From Xylaria sp. FL1777 (lineage: Eukaryota > Ascomycota > Sordariomycetes > Xylariales > Xylariaceae), in contig MU400935.1 of the NCBI GenBank assembly GCA_022578965.1, positions 1-20,503 on the forward strand: 20,503 nucleotides of DNA. The letters are read 5' to 3'. The translations under genes and the position numbers were made by a program. Within the stretch, counting starts at the first letter, position 1. The number at the start of each line of letters is the position of its first letter. Below are positions 1 to 10,933 of the stretch, piece after piece. The notes beneath the pieces were generated by a model, which worked only from the letters and a program-made list of their open reading frames with translations, searched no databases and had not been told where the DNA came from.

Positions 1-285
1 AATACTAATTAATAAATTAATAAATAAAGCTTAACTTTTAATTATTTAAGCTTAAAATACTATAATATAATAAAATATTTTAATTATAAAGTTAGCATTA
101 AATATAAGCATTATTATAAAAAGCTTTAAGTAATATTATAATTGTTTTTTTTAAGTTTTATTAATAAATAATCTATAAATATAAGTAGTATATATATATA
201 TATAAAATAAACTTTAGCTTAAAAATCAACAAAAGTGCTTTAAATTAAAATATATAAAACGCAAGCTTTAAACCTATAAATATAT
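1..285. other. AT-rich, RIP-type decayed DNA (left flank)
   Basis: This stretch is almost pure A/T, and its G and C fall mostly in AAGCTT-, TAGC- and AGT-like contexts. It includes a (TA)8 run at 189-204. No open frame and no RNA gene is visible. Composition changes abruptly to GC-balanced DNA around 285-291. It resembles the decayed transposon DNA of the right-hand part of the window, but I could not match it to either element there, so its origin is unassigned. Confidence 0.8.
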
Positions 286-290
286 TTGCA

Positions 291-337
291 CGGGCTTCCG
301 AAGAAAGTAGGTTGTAGCTTGCAGCAAGCGCAGCCCG
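291..337. repeat. Nested inverted repeat at the left border of the island
   Basis: CGGGCT at 291-296 pairs with AGCCCG at 332-337, and inside it GCTTGC (317-322) pairs with GCAAGC (324-329) across a one-base loop. The structure lies right where AT-rich DNA gives way to GC-balanced DNA. It could form a short hairpin in RNA or DNA. The arms are only six bases, so this may be chance. I cannot assign a role. Confidence 0.35.
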
Positions 338-808
338 CTGTTCTATATTTTTAGTCTAAGGCACCTAAGATAAGTTCCATTCTAACTAAGAGTTTTTTCT
401 TTCGCTTTTTTCTTGAAAAGGATGTAGACAAGTTTTGCTTAGTTAACAAGTCATATTCTCTGACAAGAGTTATTACCACTGTAATCATCGCTGCGCTAAT
501 CATATGAGTCTGTTATATTAAGAACACATAAAAAACTGTAGCCCTAGAGGGAATTGCCGGTGGATAGGTATGTTGACTCAGATGTCACTGTCAAATTGTC
601 CTTCGCCACTTGAATGCATCGCCCCGGAAATTAACAGCAAATACGGGATCAGCTGTTTACCGCCTGCAGTCCATAGTGATAGTAATTCAGCGGTCAAAAG
701 AAGGACTTTGGAGCGGGAATAGGGGTTAACGGACCCTGTCCCTACGTTTCATATGACCCAGTCGACTAAGCTGTTGTCGTGTCGGTTTTTAATTGTGTGT
801 TGTAAAAA

Positions 809-838
809 ATGAATCTCCTGCTAAGACACGACGTGTGA
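809..838 (+). other. Possible short upstream ORF (9 codons)
   Basis: An ATG at 809 opens a nine-codon frame (MNLLLRHDV) closed by TGA at 836-838, 122 bases before the ATG of the SnoaL-like gene and in another frame. If transcription starts upstream of 809, it could act as a translation-dampening uORF. Its context (AAAAAATGA) has A at -3. Nothing shows that it is transcribed, so this is a low-confidence note. Confidence 0.15.
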
Positions 839-956
839 AGCATGCCTTGACGGCCATTAAGGTGATAAATCAAAAATCCACATCTACATCACAAGGACGC
901 CCTATCCCGTCTCATCACATAAGTCAACTAGAACGACAATCGTGTCTCCTATATAG

Positions 957-964
957 CACCATGG
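957..964 (+). promoter_or_regulatory. Translation start context CACCATGG
   Basis: The ATG at 961 has A at -3 and G at +4, with CACC directly before it, a near-ideal eukaryotic initiation context. It is the first ATG in the open frame: codons from 793 to 960 contain none. This fixes the start of the SnoaL-like protein at 961, unless a spliced upstream exon supplies another start. Confidence 0.75.
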
Positions 965-1440
965 ACGATTTTGCTCTCCCTACTGCCCTTCCGGGTCTCA
1001 CTGAGCGCGAGGCAATCGCCGACGTCATGTACAGGGCCGTACTCTCCTTCGACCACGGCGACGAGGAGCTCCTACGCAGTGCCGTGACCGACGACGTCAT
1101 ATTCGACCTCGTCGGGTCCACCCCAAAGAACGGCTTTGCCGCTCTCAAGGCTGCCGTGTTTGACCATATGGCACATAAAGTAGACACCACGCATCATGTA
1201 AGCAACGTCCGCGTGTCCCTGGAGAGCGGCGCGTCGACGGCACAGGTCTCTTGCACGTCGTTCGCGCAACATGTTCGCAAGGGAAAGGGGTTGGAGGAAG
1301 GACCTCACAAGTACTGGGGCGGGGGCATGTATCTGTGCGATGTCGTCAAGGAGGAGGTGTCGGGGCTGTGGAAGATAAAGCATTGGAAGCTCAAGATTGT
1401 ATGGGTTGAGGGGAATCCAGATGTCATGAAAAGGGAATAA
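961..1440 (+). CDS. SnoaL-like (NTF2-fold) domain protein, 159 aa
   Basis: This intronless frame encodes 159 residues, the usual size of a single-domain NTF2-fold protein of the SnoaL_4 type (the fold of scytalone dehydratase and SnoaL-like cyclases). Family hallmarks are visible in order: an N-terminal helix EREAIADVMYRAVLSFDHGD (15-34); a first strand with VTDDVIFDLVGS (42-53); the core motif TTHHVSNVRV (76-85); a strand ending in AQHVRKG (102-108); GGGMYLCDVV (120-129); and a C-terminal WKIKHWKLKIVWVEGNPD (137-154). Candidate pocket residues by family analogy are Tyr24, Asp31, His78/His79 and His104. There is no signal peptide or membrane segment, so it is probably cytosolic. Members are dehydratases, cyclases or ligand binders, often in secondary metabolism, but no partner biosynthetic gene is present and the substrate is unknown. 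The gene lies alone in the island, with G+C near 62 % in 1021-1080 and no RIP-type stops, so it appears intact. Fold call secure; function open. Confidence 0.87.
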   Translation: MDDFALPTALPGLTEREAIADVMYRAVLSFDHGDEELLRSAVTDDVIFDLVGSTPKNGFAALKAAVFDHMAHKVDTTHHVSNVRVSLESGASTAQVSCTSFAQHVRKGKGLEEGPHKYWGGGMYLCDVVKEEVSGLWKIKHWKLKIVWVEGNPDVMKRE

Positions 1441-3040
1441 GGGAAATGTCCCATCTAGCTAATGTGGATGGGCATTAAATTGTTCCTCTCTTGCTGCCGT
1501 TTTGGTAATTACAGATTAAGAGTAGTGTCAGGAATAAGCGACCTCAATGCAGCAAGTGCTTGCACTGGGGCTTCGAGAGTATAGCTGAATTGGATTATAA
1601 GAATATTCTAGGATGCCAGCTGTTCGTTGATCCCTCGGAAGTTTCCCGCAATCACGACGGCCGATATAGCTGTTGTGAAGCATAAATGGTATGCAACCTT
1701 CCGTGTATCTCACCTTCGCGCAATCTTACCGTACAACAATAAACAAATCGGCATATATCTTGATTCGTGTTGTATGACTCTGTACTTTCAAGAATTTTAC
1801 TATGGATCCGAACAGTAATCATTTTATGAGAAGTTCATACTAATACGGAGCGCCGATGGGAGTGTTCGGGGCACTCAGTATTGCGCAACATCAACTCGTC
1901 TGATACGTCTAGATTTTACAATCGGGTGATTGGTAAAGAGGGCTCTTTCAACATCAGTGCTAATAAGACACCCTCTTTTCTTCCTACTTATTGATGGGAC
2001 TATTCAACACATAGCTCAGAAGGCCCTTTTGTGATTCATGCAGTCTACTCGGACCGCGCAGAGATCTCCCGCGAAAGGTGTCAAAGCTGCTACGCTTAGC
2101 TGATGAGATAATTGTGATGAGGAAGCCAATGCGACGACGAGGAGTGCGTTCCTGCTAGTGACATAATTGTCGATCTTATATGGATGAAACGCGTCAACAA
2201 TTCCCACAGCGATCCTTCCAGGTTCTGTGATGTTGAATCGGTCCGGTTGGAGAGACCCCCAACGGCGCCCTCGCGTGGCCGTAGCCCTTGTCACGGAGCG
2301 GAACTGCAGGACTATCCCGCAACTCTACCTTCGGTAGTAAAAGTAGAGCGGTGACGAGGCAATCGGGCACTTGACCGTTTGCAGGTGCATGGATCGCTCT
2401 GCCACGTTCCTCATTCTCCCAAGGATACTTCGTCGGCCGGTCTTTCATAGTCCAACATCGGCCCTATGATTTTTGGAGTTGACCTTCCTGGAATAGTCTA
2501 GTCACCCGACATAGCACCGGCGGAAAGTCTTGGCGATCCCGTTGAGGACGCGATCGACAGGGACACCGGCCGTTGTTTCGGCTGCCGATAATTTGTCAAC
2601 GGAGGGATTGCCTAATATAAGTGTCACGATAGACGCGAGCTCTCGTTATCATTGCTTTGAGCCTGCTGTGTCTATGGGCCTAACCTTGAGGATATCATCA
2701 CCACCGACCGATCAATATGCGTGTCTCGGGCTCCTCAATCATTCTCTTCTCGCAGCTGGTTCTGTCTGTTCTATCGGCGGATACAGATTCATGGAAATCT
2801 TAGAACATCTATTTTGTTCTGACCGATTGGATAGTGTTAAACGGACATTAACCTACAGTTGGGCTTGGGTCATTATTACCCGAACTAGCGCGTATAAAGC
2901 TAGACCATTAGCCCATAGCAGTTACCTGTAATATAATTGCATATGCGGCAACCTAACAAACAATAGAAGTCTTAGATTGTATAGCGGCTTAACAAGCATA
3001 AATAAGCTAGAATATTTTTACGTACGAAAAACAAAAGAAA
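1441..3040. other. GC-balanced intergenic DNA downstream; no recognisable gene
   Basis: About 1.5 kb of balanced composition follows the SnoaL-like gene, then a transition zone at 2935-3040. Open frames exist, but none is convincing. A plus-strand frame at 2530-2931 (133 codons) starts with TTG; its first ATG, at 2674, would give 85 residues with no family motif. A minus-strand ATG frame at 2194-2448 (84 residues) is overlapped in another phase by a GTG-start frame at 2016-2294. The two minus-strand frames could be exons or a broken gene, but I recognise no domain. AATAAA-like strings (for example 1738-1743) could serve 3'-end formation for the upstream gene; fungal signals are too loose to call. 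No RNA gene or repeat was found. Confidence 0.55.
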
Positions 3041-3549
3041 ACTATAGCTTTAAAACTTCTAGAAAATTATTAGTTAAATAATAATATAACTAAGTTTTAA
3101 GCTTTTTATTAAAGCTTTTATTATAAATAATTTTTTATTTTTTTAAGAATACTACTTATTTATAATAAACTTAAGCTATATATTTATTTTTATATTTAGC
3201 TATATATATACTTTTTTTTATTTATTAGCTATATGCTTAGCTTAAGTTAATAAGCTTGCTTAGCTTTTAATAAAAACTTTTATTATTTAGCTTTAAAACA
3301 AAAACTTAAAAAAAGAAAACTTTAATAAAAAGAATTTAAAAAAATTAAATAGTAATAAAAAAAGCAAACTTAATATTTTATAAAAAAAACTAAAAAACGC
3401 TAATTATAATTTTAAGCTTAATATAAAAAAACTTAATAAGTTATACTTTTTTATATAATTATATAATTTTTTAGTTATTTTAAAACTTATATATAATAAA
3501 TAATTGCTTAACTTTTTTAAAGATTTTTTTTTTATTAAATAAATATTTA
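3041..3549. other. AT-rich decayed DNA between the island and the LTR element
   Basis: The stretch is AT-rich, with no open frame, and has the same depleted dinucleotide make-up as the transposon DNA to its right. It lies outside the LTR element, whose target duplication begins at 3550. It is probably older repeat DNA into which the LTR element inserted. I could not match it to another copy within the window. Confidence 0.65.
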
Positions 3550-3554
3550 ATTTT
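3550..3554. repeat. Target site duplication, left copy (ATTTT)
   Basis: The five bases directly before the left LTR are ATTTT, identical to the five directly after the right LTR (10929-10933). Five-base duplications are usual for LTR-retrotransposon integrases. In such AT-rich DNA a chance match is possible, but the position agrees exactly with LTR ends set independently by alignment. Confidence 0.75.
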
Positions 3555-3841
3555 TATTAGAATAACTAGTTATTAGTTGTAACTCTTATATATAGTACAT
3601 ACAATAAGTTTTGCATAAAGACCACTTTATGCAAAAGCTATTATATAAACCAAGATAATCTTAGTATTAGCTTAGCTTGTATGCTAGCAAAGTTCTTATA
3701 CATAAAAAAGAACTTTTGCTTTATATAAACCTTTTTTTCTTTTAAACATATAAAACATAAATAGCTTATAATACAAAAATTATTATACTTTATTTTAGCA
3801 CATATATATTAAACGTACAATTATATAAAGCTTATTTAATA
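3555..3841 (+). repeat. Left LTR (287 bp)
   Basis: It aligns base for base with 10642-10928. I count about 33 differences, roughly 88 % identity, and every one is C/T or G/A. Shared landmarks include ACTAGTTATTAGTT near the start, a short inverted repeat TTTTGCATAAAG/CTTTATGCAAAA around 3609-3636, AAAAAAGAAC near 3713, and AAACGTACAATTATATAAAG near the end. The left LTR is the more mutated copy: at about 22 of the 33 sites the right LTR keeps the C or G. The conserved TATATATAG at 3588-3596 could be the remains of the LTR promoter TATA box. Confidence 0.92.
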
Positions 3842-4041
3842 CTAATTAATAGTTATATTTGCATTTTTAACTTATTTGCAATAAACCACAAATTAGCTAA
3901 AGTAATAACAAAGTTATATAATATATTTCTATTTTAACCTATTAAAAAAAGATTTGTTTTTTGTATTACGCTTGTTTTTTCTTTAACGTATAAACATATT
4001 ATTTAATTTACTTTTTTTAATTAGCTAAAGTAAGCACGTAT

Positions 4042-4060
4042 AAAAAAAAAAAAAAAAAAA
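4042..4060. repeat. Homopolymer A19
   Basis: Nineteen consecutive A residues inside the LTR-element interior. It is probably a by-product of C-to-T decay and replication slippage, and is a place where assembly length may be unreliable. Confidence 0.9.
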
Positions 4061-7000
4061 TCCAATTTATTTATGTATAAAAACTAAACTTTTAACTTGT
4101 TTATTAGTATTAAAAACAAAATAAAAAAAATAGCAAGCAACTTTGCTACTTTTTTAACTATATTGCTATATAAATACTAAGCAATATATTAATTATACTG
4201 TTATATAAAAGCAAAACAGCAACTTATATAACTTAAATATAGAATTAAATATATTATATAATTTAGCTAAATTTATTATGTTTTAAAAAAACAAACAACT
4301 GCTTATAACGCTTTTAAAGTTAAAGCTAATTATTTTTACGTATAAAAACTTAGCTAAAAACGTTTTAATAAACGTATAATAAATAAACACTTAAATTAAT
4401 TTTAAAATATAAAGCTAAAAAATTAATCTTAATTATATAACTAAAATTAAGCTAAATATTAAGCTAGCATTTTATTATGCTAACTATTTATATTTTTATA
4501 AACTATTAAACTACTTTTAAAAAAAGTTTGCTAAAACTTTTAAAAAATAAACAAAAAATTATTTTTAGGAAATTTATTAAAGCATATAAAGCGTTTTGCT
4601 TAAAAACCTTAAGTTAAAAAAAATCTATTTAATATTAAAAACAATTATAATTTAAAAGCTTATAAAAATAGCCTACAAAAACTTTACAATTAAAAAATCA
4701 AAAAAACTACTAAATATTTATTATATAATAACTATTTAACTATTAGCAACATTTTTAATATTAAGCTAATAGCTAAATATTTTTTTATATAATAGTTAGA
4801 ACTTTTTAAACTATTTATATACTAAACTACTTTTTAAAAACTTAAGTTTTAACATATAATTTTAAACATAATAATATAAATACTAACTATAATTAATTTA
4901 ACTAAATATTAAATACTAAAATTTCTTTAAGCTGTTTAATTTTTATATAATAAAAATAAGCTACAAACTAATTTTTTAACTAATATATAAATACTTTGTT
5001 TAATATTATTTACTATAAACATTAAAGCAAAAAACATATATTTATATAACACTAGATTTAGCTATTAAAAGCATGTTTTTTAACTTATTTTTAATAAAGT
5101 TTATATAAAATAAATTTATACTTTTTAATAAATATATTGCTTTTTAAAAAAGCTAAAACTTAAGCTAAAACTATATAAGCAAGCTATATAACTTATTATA
5201 TAATAAAGCTTGTTTATTTATTGCTGCTTATTAATAAATTAAAATTACGGAAAACTAATATTATGTTATATTTTTATATATTTTAAAAAGTTATGCAAAA
5301 AACTTTTTTATTAATTATATTAATTTAAATAAAACTTAAAGTAAAATATACTATATAATAAATATTTATTTTAATACTAATATAAACTATAGCTAATATT
5401 AAGTTAACTAAACAATAGTTTTTTTTGTATAAATAAAAAAAAAAAACTTAAACTTAGCTTTATATAAAGTATTTAAATTAATGCTTAATAAGCTTAAAAA
5501 AGCATAGCAAGCATTTAGTACTAATTATTAAAGCAAAATTTAATTAAATATAAACGTTATATAAATATATTAAAATATATTAAAGTTAACTATAGCATTA
5601 ATTTTTTAAAAACTTATATATAAAAGATTTTTTGCTAACTTATAAGCATACTTATATATAACATTAAATAGTACAGTAAAAACTTTTATATAAAAAAACA
5701 ATAAATTATACTTTACGGACTAAAAATATAACTATAGCTATATAAAAAACTAATAACTTAAATTTATACTAAAGTTATTAAGTTAACTAATTAAATAGCT
5801 AAACTACTTTTAAAGCTATAACTAAAAAAACTAAAACTTTTATATAAACAAGAAATATTTTATTTACTAAAAAAAAAGCTACTAATTAATATATTACACC
5901 TTTTAAGAAAAAGCTTATATAAAAAACATATTTTTTAATTTATATAAAATAATTTATAGCTAAAAACTTACTTTAAAAGAATTTTTTTTATATATAACAA
6001 AATACAAAAAATATTTAAAGTTAAACAATAGTACTAAAAATATTAATAAAAAATTTAATAACTAAACTATTTAATATTTAATAAATAGCGCATTTTTTTA
6101 TTATATAACAAAAAAAAATATTTAAAACTATAAAACAATAGTACTATATAATTAGTTTATATTAAGCAATTATTATTATATAAACTACTAAAGTAAACTT
6201 TAAAATATTAGCATTTTTAATTATTTAACAGTAAAAAAAGCTTAATTAAAAGTATACTTTTAAATATATTTTTATATAAAAGTTAATTAAACTTTAAGTA
6301 ATACTTATATTTGTTTTAGCAAAAATAATATTATAAATGCTATAAGCATTATATAAATAAAAAACGCTTTTAGTATAACTATATACTATATTTTAAATAT
6401 TTTTACTTTTTTTTTATTTTTATTAAAAAATGCTAACTGCTTAAAAAATACTTTAATAATATAAAAAATATTATTATATAACAAAACAAAAAAACTATTT
6501 TTGTTATACAGAAATAAAAACATTTGTTTTTTAACATTAGTTTATATAAAGCAAGTTTATACTTTATAAAAATAGAACTTTAAAAGCTTTATAAACGCTT
6601 TAAATACCTTTATATAAAAAAACTATATAATATGCTTAGTTATGCAAGCTATAATATTAATTGCTTTGCTTTAAAAAAAATTTAAAAGTTTTGCTATTAT
6701 TACTAGTTATATAACTAAGCACTTTATTGTTTTAAATTTACAATTAAAAATAACTGCAACTTTAATTATAAAGTTATAATTAATACTATATAAATAAACA
6801 ATAAGTAAGTTTTATATATAATTAATATAGCTATATTATTTTAAGCAGCTATATTTTTAAAATTTATGTTTATATAAAACGCTTAAAAAGCTTTATATAA
6901 ATGCTAAATTAACATATATTAAAAACTTTTAAACTATATTATATATAACTTTAGCATAAACTTTTTATTTAAAGAATTTTAAAACTAAGCTAGAATTATA

Positions 7001-10000
7001 AATATAAAGTGCTAAAAAATGTTTATTAAAGCTTATTAAGCTATTAATAAAATAAAAAAAGCATATAAACCTTTTTATTATACGTATAATATACTAAAAG
7101 CTAAACTAAATTATTGTATAAAAAATAAATTAATTTTATAAATAGCAATTAAAGCTTTAAATAATACTACAAAACTTAATAGCTTAATTTTAACGCTTTT
7201 TATATTTAAAGCATATTTAAGAGTTAATTAAAACTTTTTTTTTTTGCTAAATATTGTACGAAAAGCTAAAGCAGTTAAAAAAGCTATAAAAATGCTTTAC
7301 AAAAAACAAGCAAAAATTAAAATTAGCTATACGATTTATAAATGTAATAAGCTAGCTTTATACAAAGTATTATTTTTACTTTTATGTAGTAAAGTCTTTA
7401 TATAGCATAAAAAGCAAAGCTAAAAAAAACCATACAAAATACAATTAATTAAAAAACCTAACATAATTATTAACTTTATAAATAGCTTAATTTGCTTTAA
7501 ATAAATATAAGTTAAGCTATACTACTATATAACTAAATATACTTTAGCAAATAGTAAAAAAAAAAAACATAACTACTGTAAAACTAGCTATAAAACTAAC
7601 TATACAAAAAAAACGCAAAAAACTTAAAAAAGCTAAAAACTTTTTTATAGCGTTTATATAAAATATTAGCAACTTGTTTTTAATTCTAAAAAAAAAACAG
7701 AATTATGCTTTAGCAATAAAGTTGCGTAAAAACAGCATTATTAGCACTTTTAGCGCTTTGTTTAAAAAATTAAACGCTACAAAAATTAATAACTTTATTA
7801 TATAAAATATTTTTTAGTTTATAAAATATAATTTAAATAAACATAATAACACTTAAATTTTTAAGTTTTACTTTGTATAAAAAATCAAAAAAAAAACAAC
7901 TAAGCTATACAAAAAGTTTAAATTAGTTATATAAAGCTATAATAATACAAAAAAAAAAACTGTATTAACTTAATTATTAATAATTTAACAAATAAGCTAA
8001 TAGTTATTGTTAGCTTTAAGCTTTTTATTAATTTAGAACTTTAACGCTTTAAGTAAACTTCGAAATATTATATAAGCATACGTACAATTAAAAAACAAGC
8101 TTGCATAAAAAATCCTTGCATAACTACTTTTTAAACTTGTTTTAAAGTATTTTAAAGAAACTATTATATAAATTATATAACTATTATATAGCTTAGCTAA
8201 ATTAAAGCTATATTAGTTTAAGACTTATTACTAATATTACTATAAAAAACTTAATATAGTAATTTTTATATATAACTTATATTTATTGTTTATATTAAAA
8301 CTTTTATATAAATTTAATATTATAAGTTTATAAACAAATAATACGTTTAGCTTTATTATACCTAAATTTTTAGCAAAAAAAAAATATAAATTATATAAAG
8401 CAAGGTTTTATATAAAGCTAAAAAAAACTTTACAATAAAATTACTTTATTAAATTTAACAGTAGTTAAGTTATCTTTTTATATAAAAAAAATATAACGCT
8501 TACATAAAAAGGCTAAGCAAACTAACTAGCCTTAATTAACCTTTATATAAAAAATACTATATAGTAATATATTTTTTAATGCGTACGTAGCGCTTATATA
8601 AGCAGCATTTACTAACTAAAAGCTATATATAACCTTATAGCTACTGCTTAAATAATTAACTTAGCACTAACAAATGTTAAAAATTTAAACTATAAAATTA
8701 AATAGCAAATAAATAATTATAACTATAAATTAACGTTTATACTTTTAGATTTAAGCTATATAAAACTATTTATTTTTATAAACGGTTTATTTGCAAATAA
8801 TACTAATATAACTTTATAACTTAGATTTATTATTATATTTATAATAAAGCACCATATAAAAAAAAACTTAGCTTTTAAAATCAAAGAAAACATTATATAT
8901 TAAAACTTTAGTAAGTATAAGCAAGTAATACAAAGTATACTAGCTAATAAATTATATAGTATAATAAATAGCTTTAATAGTGCTATAGCTTTTTGTATAA
9001 CGCTTTAAAAAATTATAGTTACGCTAAAAATACTTTTAATTTCTGCTATATTATATTTAAACTTAAAATTATTGTATAACTGTTTAGTAAAGCTAAAAAC
9101 TACTTAAAAAAAACGCTTTATAATTAATATTATATTACTTAAAAAGTTATACAAAAAAAAAAAATCTCCGAAGTATAATAAATTAATAATAAAAATAATC
9201 TAGCTAACGCATTTACGAAAAAAACACTAAACTAAGCACTAAAAACCCTAGTATTTACAAATTAGCTAACCGTACAAATAAAAGCATTTATAAAAAAAAA
9301 GTAAAAACAACCTTTATATAAACAAATTAAAAAAAAAAGTTAAAAAAATACTTTTATATAAAAATTGTTATAATAATTATACAATAAATAAAAAAGCAAT
9401 AAGCAAATATATTTAATTTTAAAAAAAATACTAAAAAGTATAAAACATCGCAAATTTTATATTTTCTTTTATATAACTATTCTTTAAGCTATACATAAGT
9501 GCTTAACATTTTTTTTTACTTTTTTTATTAAACTACTATATAACACTTAATTTTTCTTTATTTATTTAAGCATAATAATTGCAACAAGTACTATATAATT
9601 GCTAAACGTATGCAGCACATATATTATTTTAAAATTTTATTACTTATTAATAACCTTAAAATAAAAAGCTTTTATAGTTTATATAAGCATTTTAGCTATA
9701 TAAAGCAACTATAATGCTATATAACTAAATAAGTACTGCACAAAAATAGCTTTTATAACAAATTATTTAAGCTATAATAAAAGCAATTAAAGCATTATAT
9801 AAAATCTAAACCTTAATATTAACTAAAAGCATTAATATAACTTAAAACTTATTACTTTTTATATAATAAACAATTATTAGTAAACTATTTAAACAATAAA
9901 CCATACAAAAAAAAAACAAATATATATATTTATATATAGCAACTAAAAAAACAATTAATTGTTAAAATTACTAGTTAGTAATTATATAACGTTATAACTA

Positions 10001-10070
10001 CTGTTTTAGCTTATAACGCAAAGCTAGCAACTATTGATGTTATATTATAATAAAACAGCTATTATATAAA

Positions 10071-10090
10071 TATATATATATATATATATA
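10071..10090. repeat. (TA)10 microsatellite
   Basis: Ten TA units, followed by shorter TA runs to about 10101 and again at 10131-10141, in the decayed interior of the LTR element. No function is suggested. Confidence 0.9.
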
Positions 10091-10641
10091 AGTATATATA
10101 TAAAAATAACTAAGTATAAAGTTATTATAAGTATATATATATGCATATAAAATAGTTAATAGTAAAATAAGCAGTTGTATAAAGTAAAAAGTTTAAAAAT
10201 GTAAAGGCAACAAAAAGCACTGCAAAATTCAGGCTTTTTTTATAAATAAAGCCTAGCTTTTATACTTTAATACATTATTAAACTTGCTGCTATATAAAAA
10301 AAAAACCCTTAATTAACCTTAATATAAATTGCTTACTGCTAATAATTTACTTTATACTATTAGTTAACATTAGTTAGCTATATAACAATAAAAACAAAAA
10401 ACCTTAATTATGCTAGCAATAATTAAACTATATAAAAGTTTAAGTGCTTTATTTAAAAAGCAACTACTTTTAAACTTAAGCTTTGTACAATTATAAAGTT
10501 TAAAAAAAGCAAATATATAAATAACCCCTTTTTTGCAAAAACTAAAGTATTAAATGTTTAACTTTTTATAGAACTATTCTTTTTCATTTTTTTTAAATAG
10601 CATTATATAAAAAGAATTGCAACTAAAAAAAAAGTAGCTAA

Positions 10642-10928
10642 TATTAAAATAACTAGTTATTAGTTATAACTCCTATATATAGTACGTATAATAAGTTTTG
10701 CACAAAAACCACTTTGTGCAAAAGTTATTGCATAAACTGAAGTAATTTTAGTATTAGCTTAGCTTATACGCTAACAAAGTTCTTACACATAAAAAAGAAC
10801 CTTTGCTTTATACGAACCTTTTTTTCTCTTAAACATACAAAACATAAACAGCTTATAATACAAAGATTATTGTACTTTGTTTTAGCATATATATATTAAA
10901 CGTACAATTATATAAAGCCCATTTAACA
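10642..10928 (+). repeat. Right LTR (287 bp)
   Basis: This is the partner of 3555-3841, the same length with no gap in the alignment. It keeps the canonical CA end (TTTAACA, 10922-10928), whereas the left copy reads TA there. It also keeps more C and G generally, including CpG in TACGTA, TACGCT and TACGAA, where the left copy reads TACATA, TATGCT and TATAAA. It is the better template of the two for recognising the family. Confidence 0.92.
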
Positions 10929-10933
10929 ATTTT
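10929..10933. repeat. Target site duplication, right copy (ATTTT)
   Basis: ATTTT follows the CA end of the right LTR and matches 3550-3554. Confidence 0.75.

Larger units (their letters stand above)
286..960. other. Upstream intergenic part of the GC-balanced island
   Basis: This is unique-looking DNA of balanced composition with no frame long enough to support a gene and no recognisable tRNA or rRNA. It should hold the promoter and 5' leader of the gene at 961. The frame of that gene stays open upstream to about 793, but contains no ATG before 961. A TATA-like string at 949-956 lies only a few bases before the ATG, too close to serve as the TATA box of that start. A pyrimidine-rich patch at 941-950 precedes the start. 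The true transcription start cannot be seen. Confidence 0.6.
3842..10641 (+). pseudogene. Internal region of the LTR element (decayed gag-pol)
   Basis: This 6.8-kb interior lies between the two LTRs and must have held the gag and pol genes. All six frames are closed by dense TAA/TAG codons, and no reverse transcriptase, integrase or protease motif can be read with confidence. A tRNA primer-binding site should start next to 3842, but the expected TGG is not recognisable after mutation. A short purine run at 10625-10634 might be the remnant polypurine tract, but it sits 7 bp from the LTR. The region contains an A19 run at 4042-4060 and a (TA)10 run at 10071-10090. Confidence 0.8.
3555..10928 (+). 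mobile_element. RIP-inactivated LTR retrotransposon, 7374 bp
   Basis: Two 287-bp direct repeats (3555-3841 and 10642-10928) lie at a constant offset of 7087 bp with no indel between them, and a 5-bp duplication (ATTTT) flanks the whole. LTR ends read TATTA...TAATA on the left and TATTA...TAACA on the right, consistent with an original TGTTA...TAACA pair. The 6.8 kb between them fits gag and pol, but every frame is full of TAA/TAG stops. The plus strand is A-rich, weakly suggesting plus orientation. The superfamily (Copia or Gypsy) cannot be decided because no protein motif survives. The element is dead. Its identical flanking duplication shows it has not recombined since insertion. Confidence 0.92.

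Noticed and set aside
949..956. CTATATAG as a TATA box
   Set aside because: It lies about 5 to 12 bases before the ATG, too close to drive transcription of that start.
924..1383. Minus-strand frames opposite the SnoaL-like gene
   Set aside because: They are antisense shadows of a GC-rich coding sequence; the plus-strand frame has clear family motifs.
2016..2448. Two overlapping minus-strand frames that might be one spliced or broken gene
   Set aside because: One starts at GTG, the other at ATG, and they overlap in different phases. I see no recognisable protein family and no clear splice sites, so it is not called as a gene.
2530..2931. Plus-strand open frame of 133 codons
   Set aside because: It starts with TTG; its first ATG at 2674 leaves 85 residues. 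No domain, motif or fungal start context supports it.
10625..10634. AAAAAAAAAG as the polypurine tract of the LTR element
   Set aside because: It is separated from the LTR by 7 bp, and such runs are everywhere in this AT-rich DNA.
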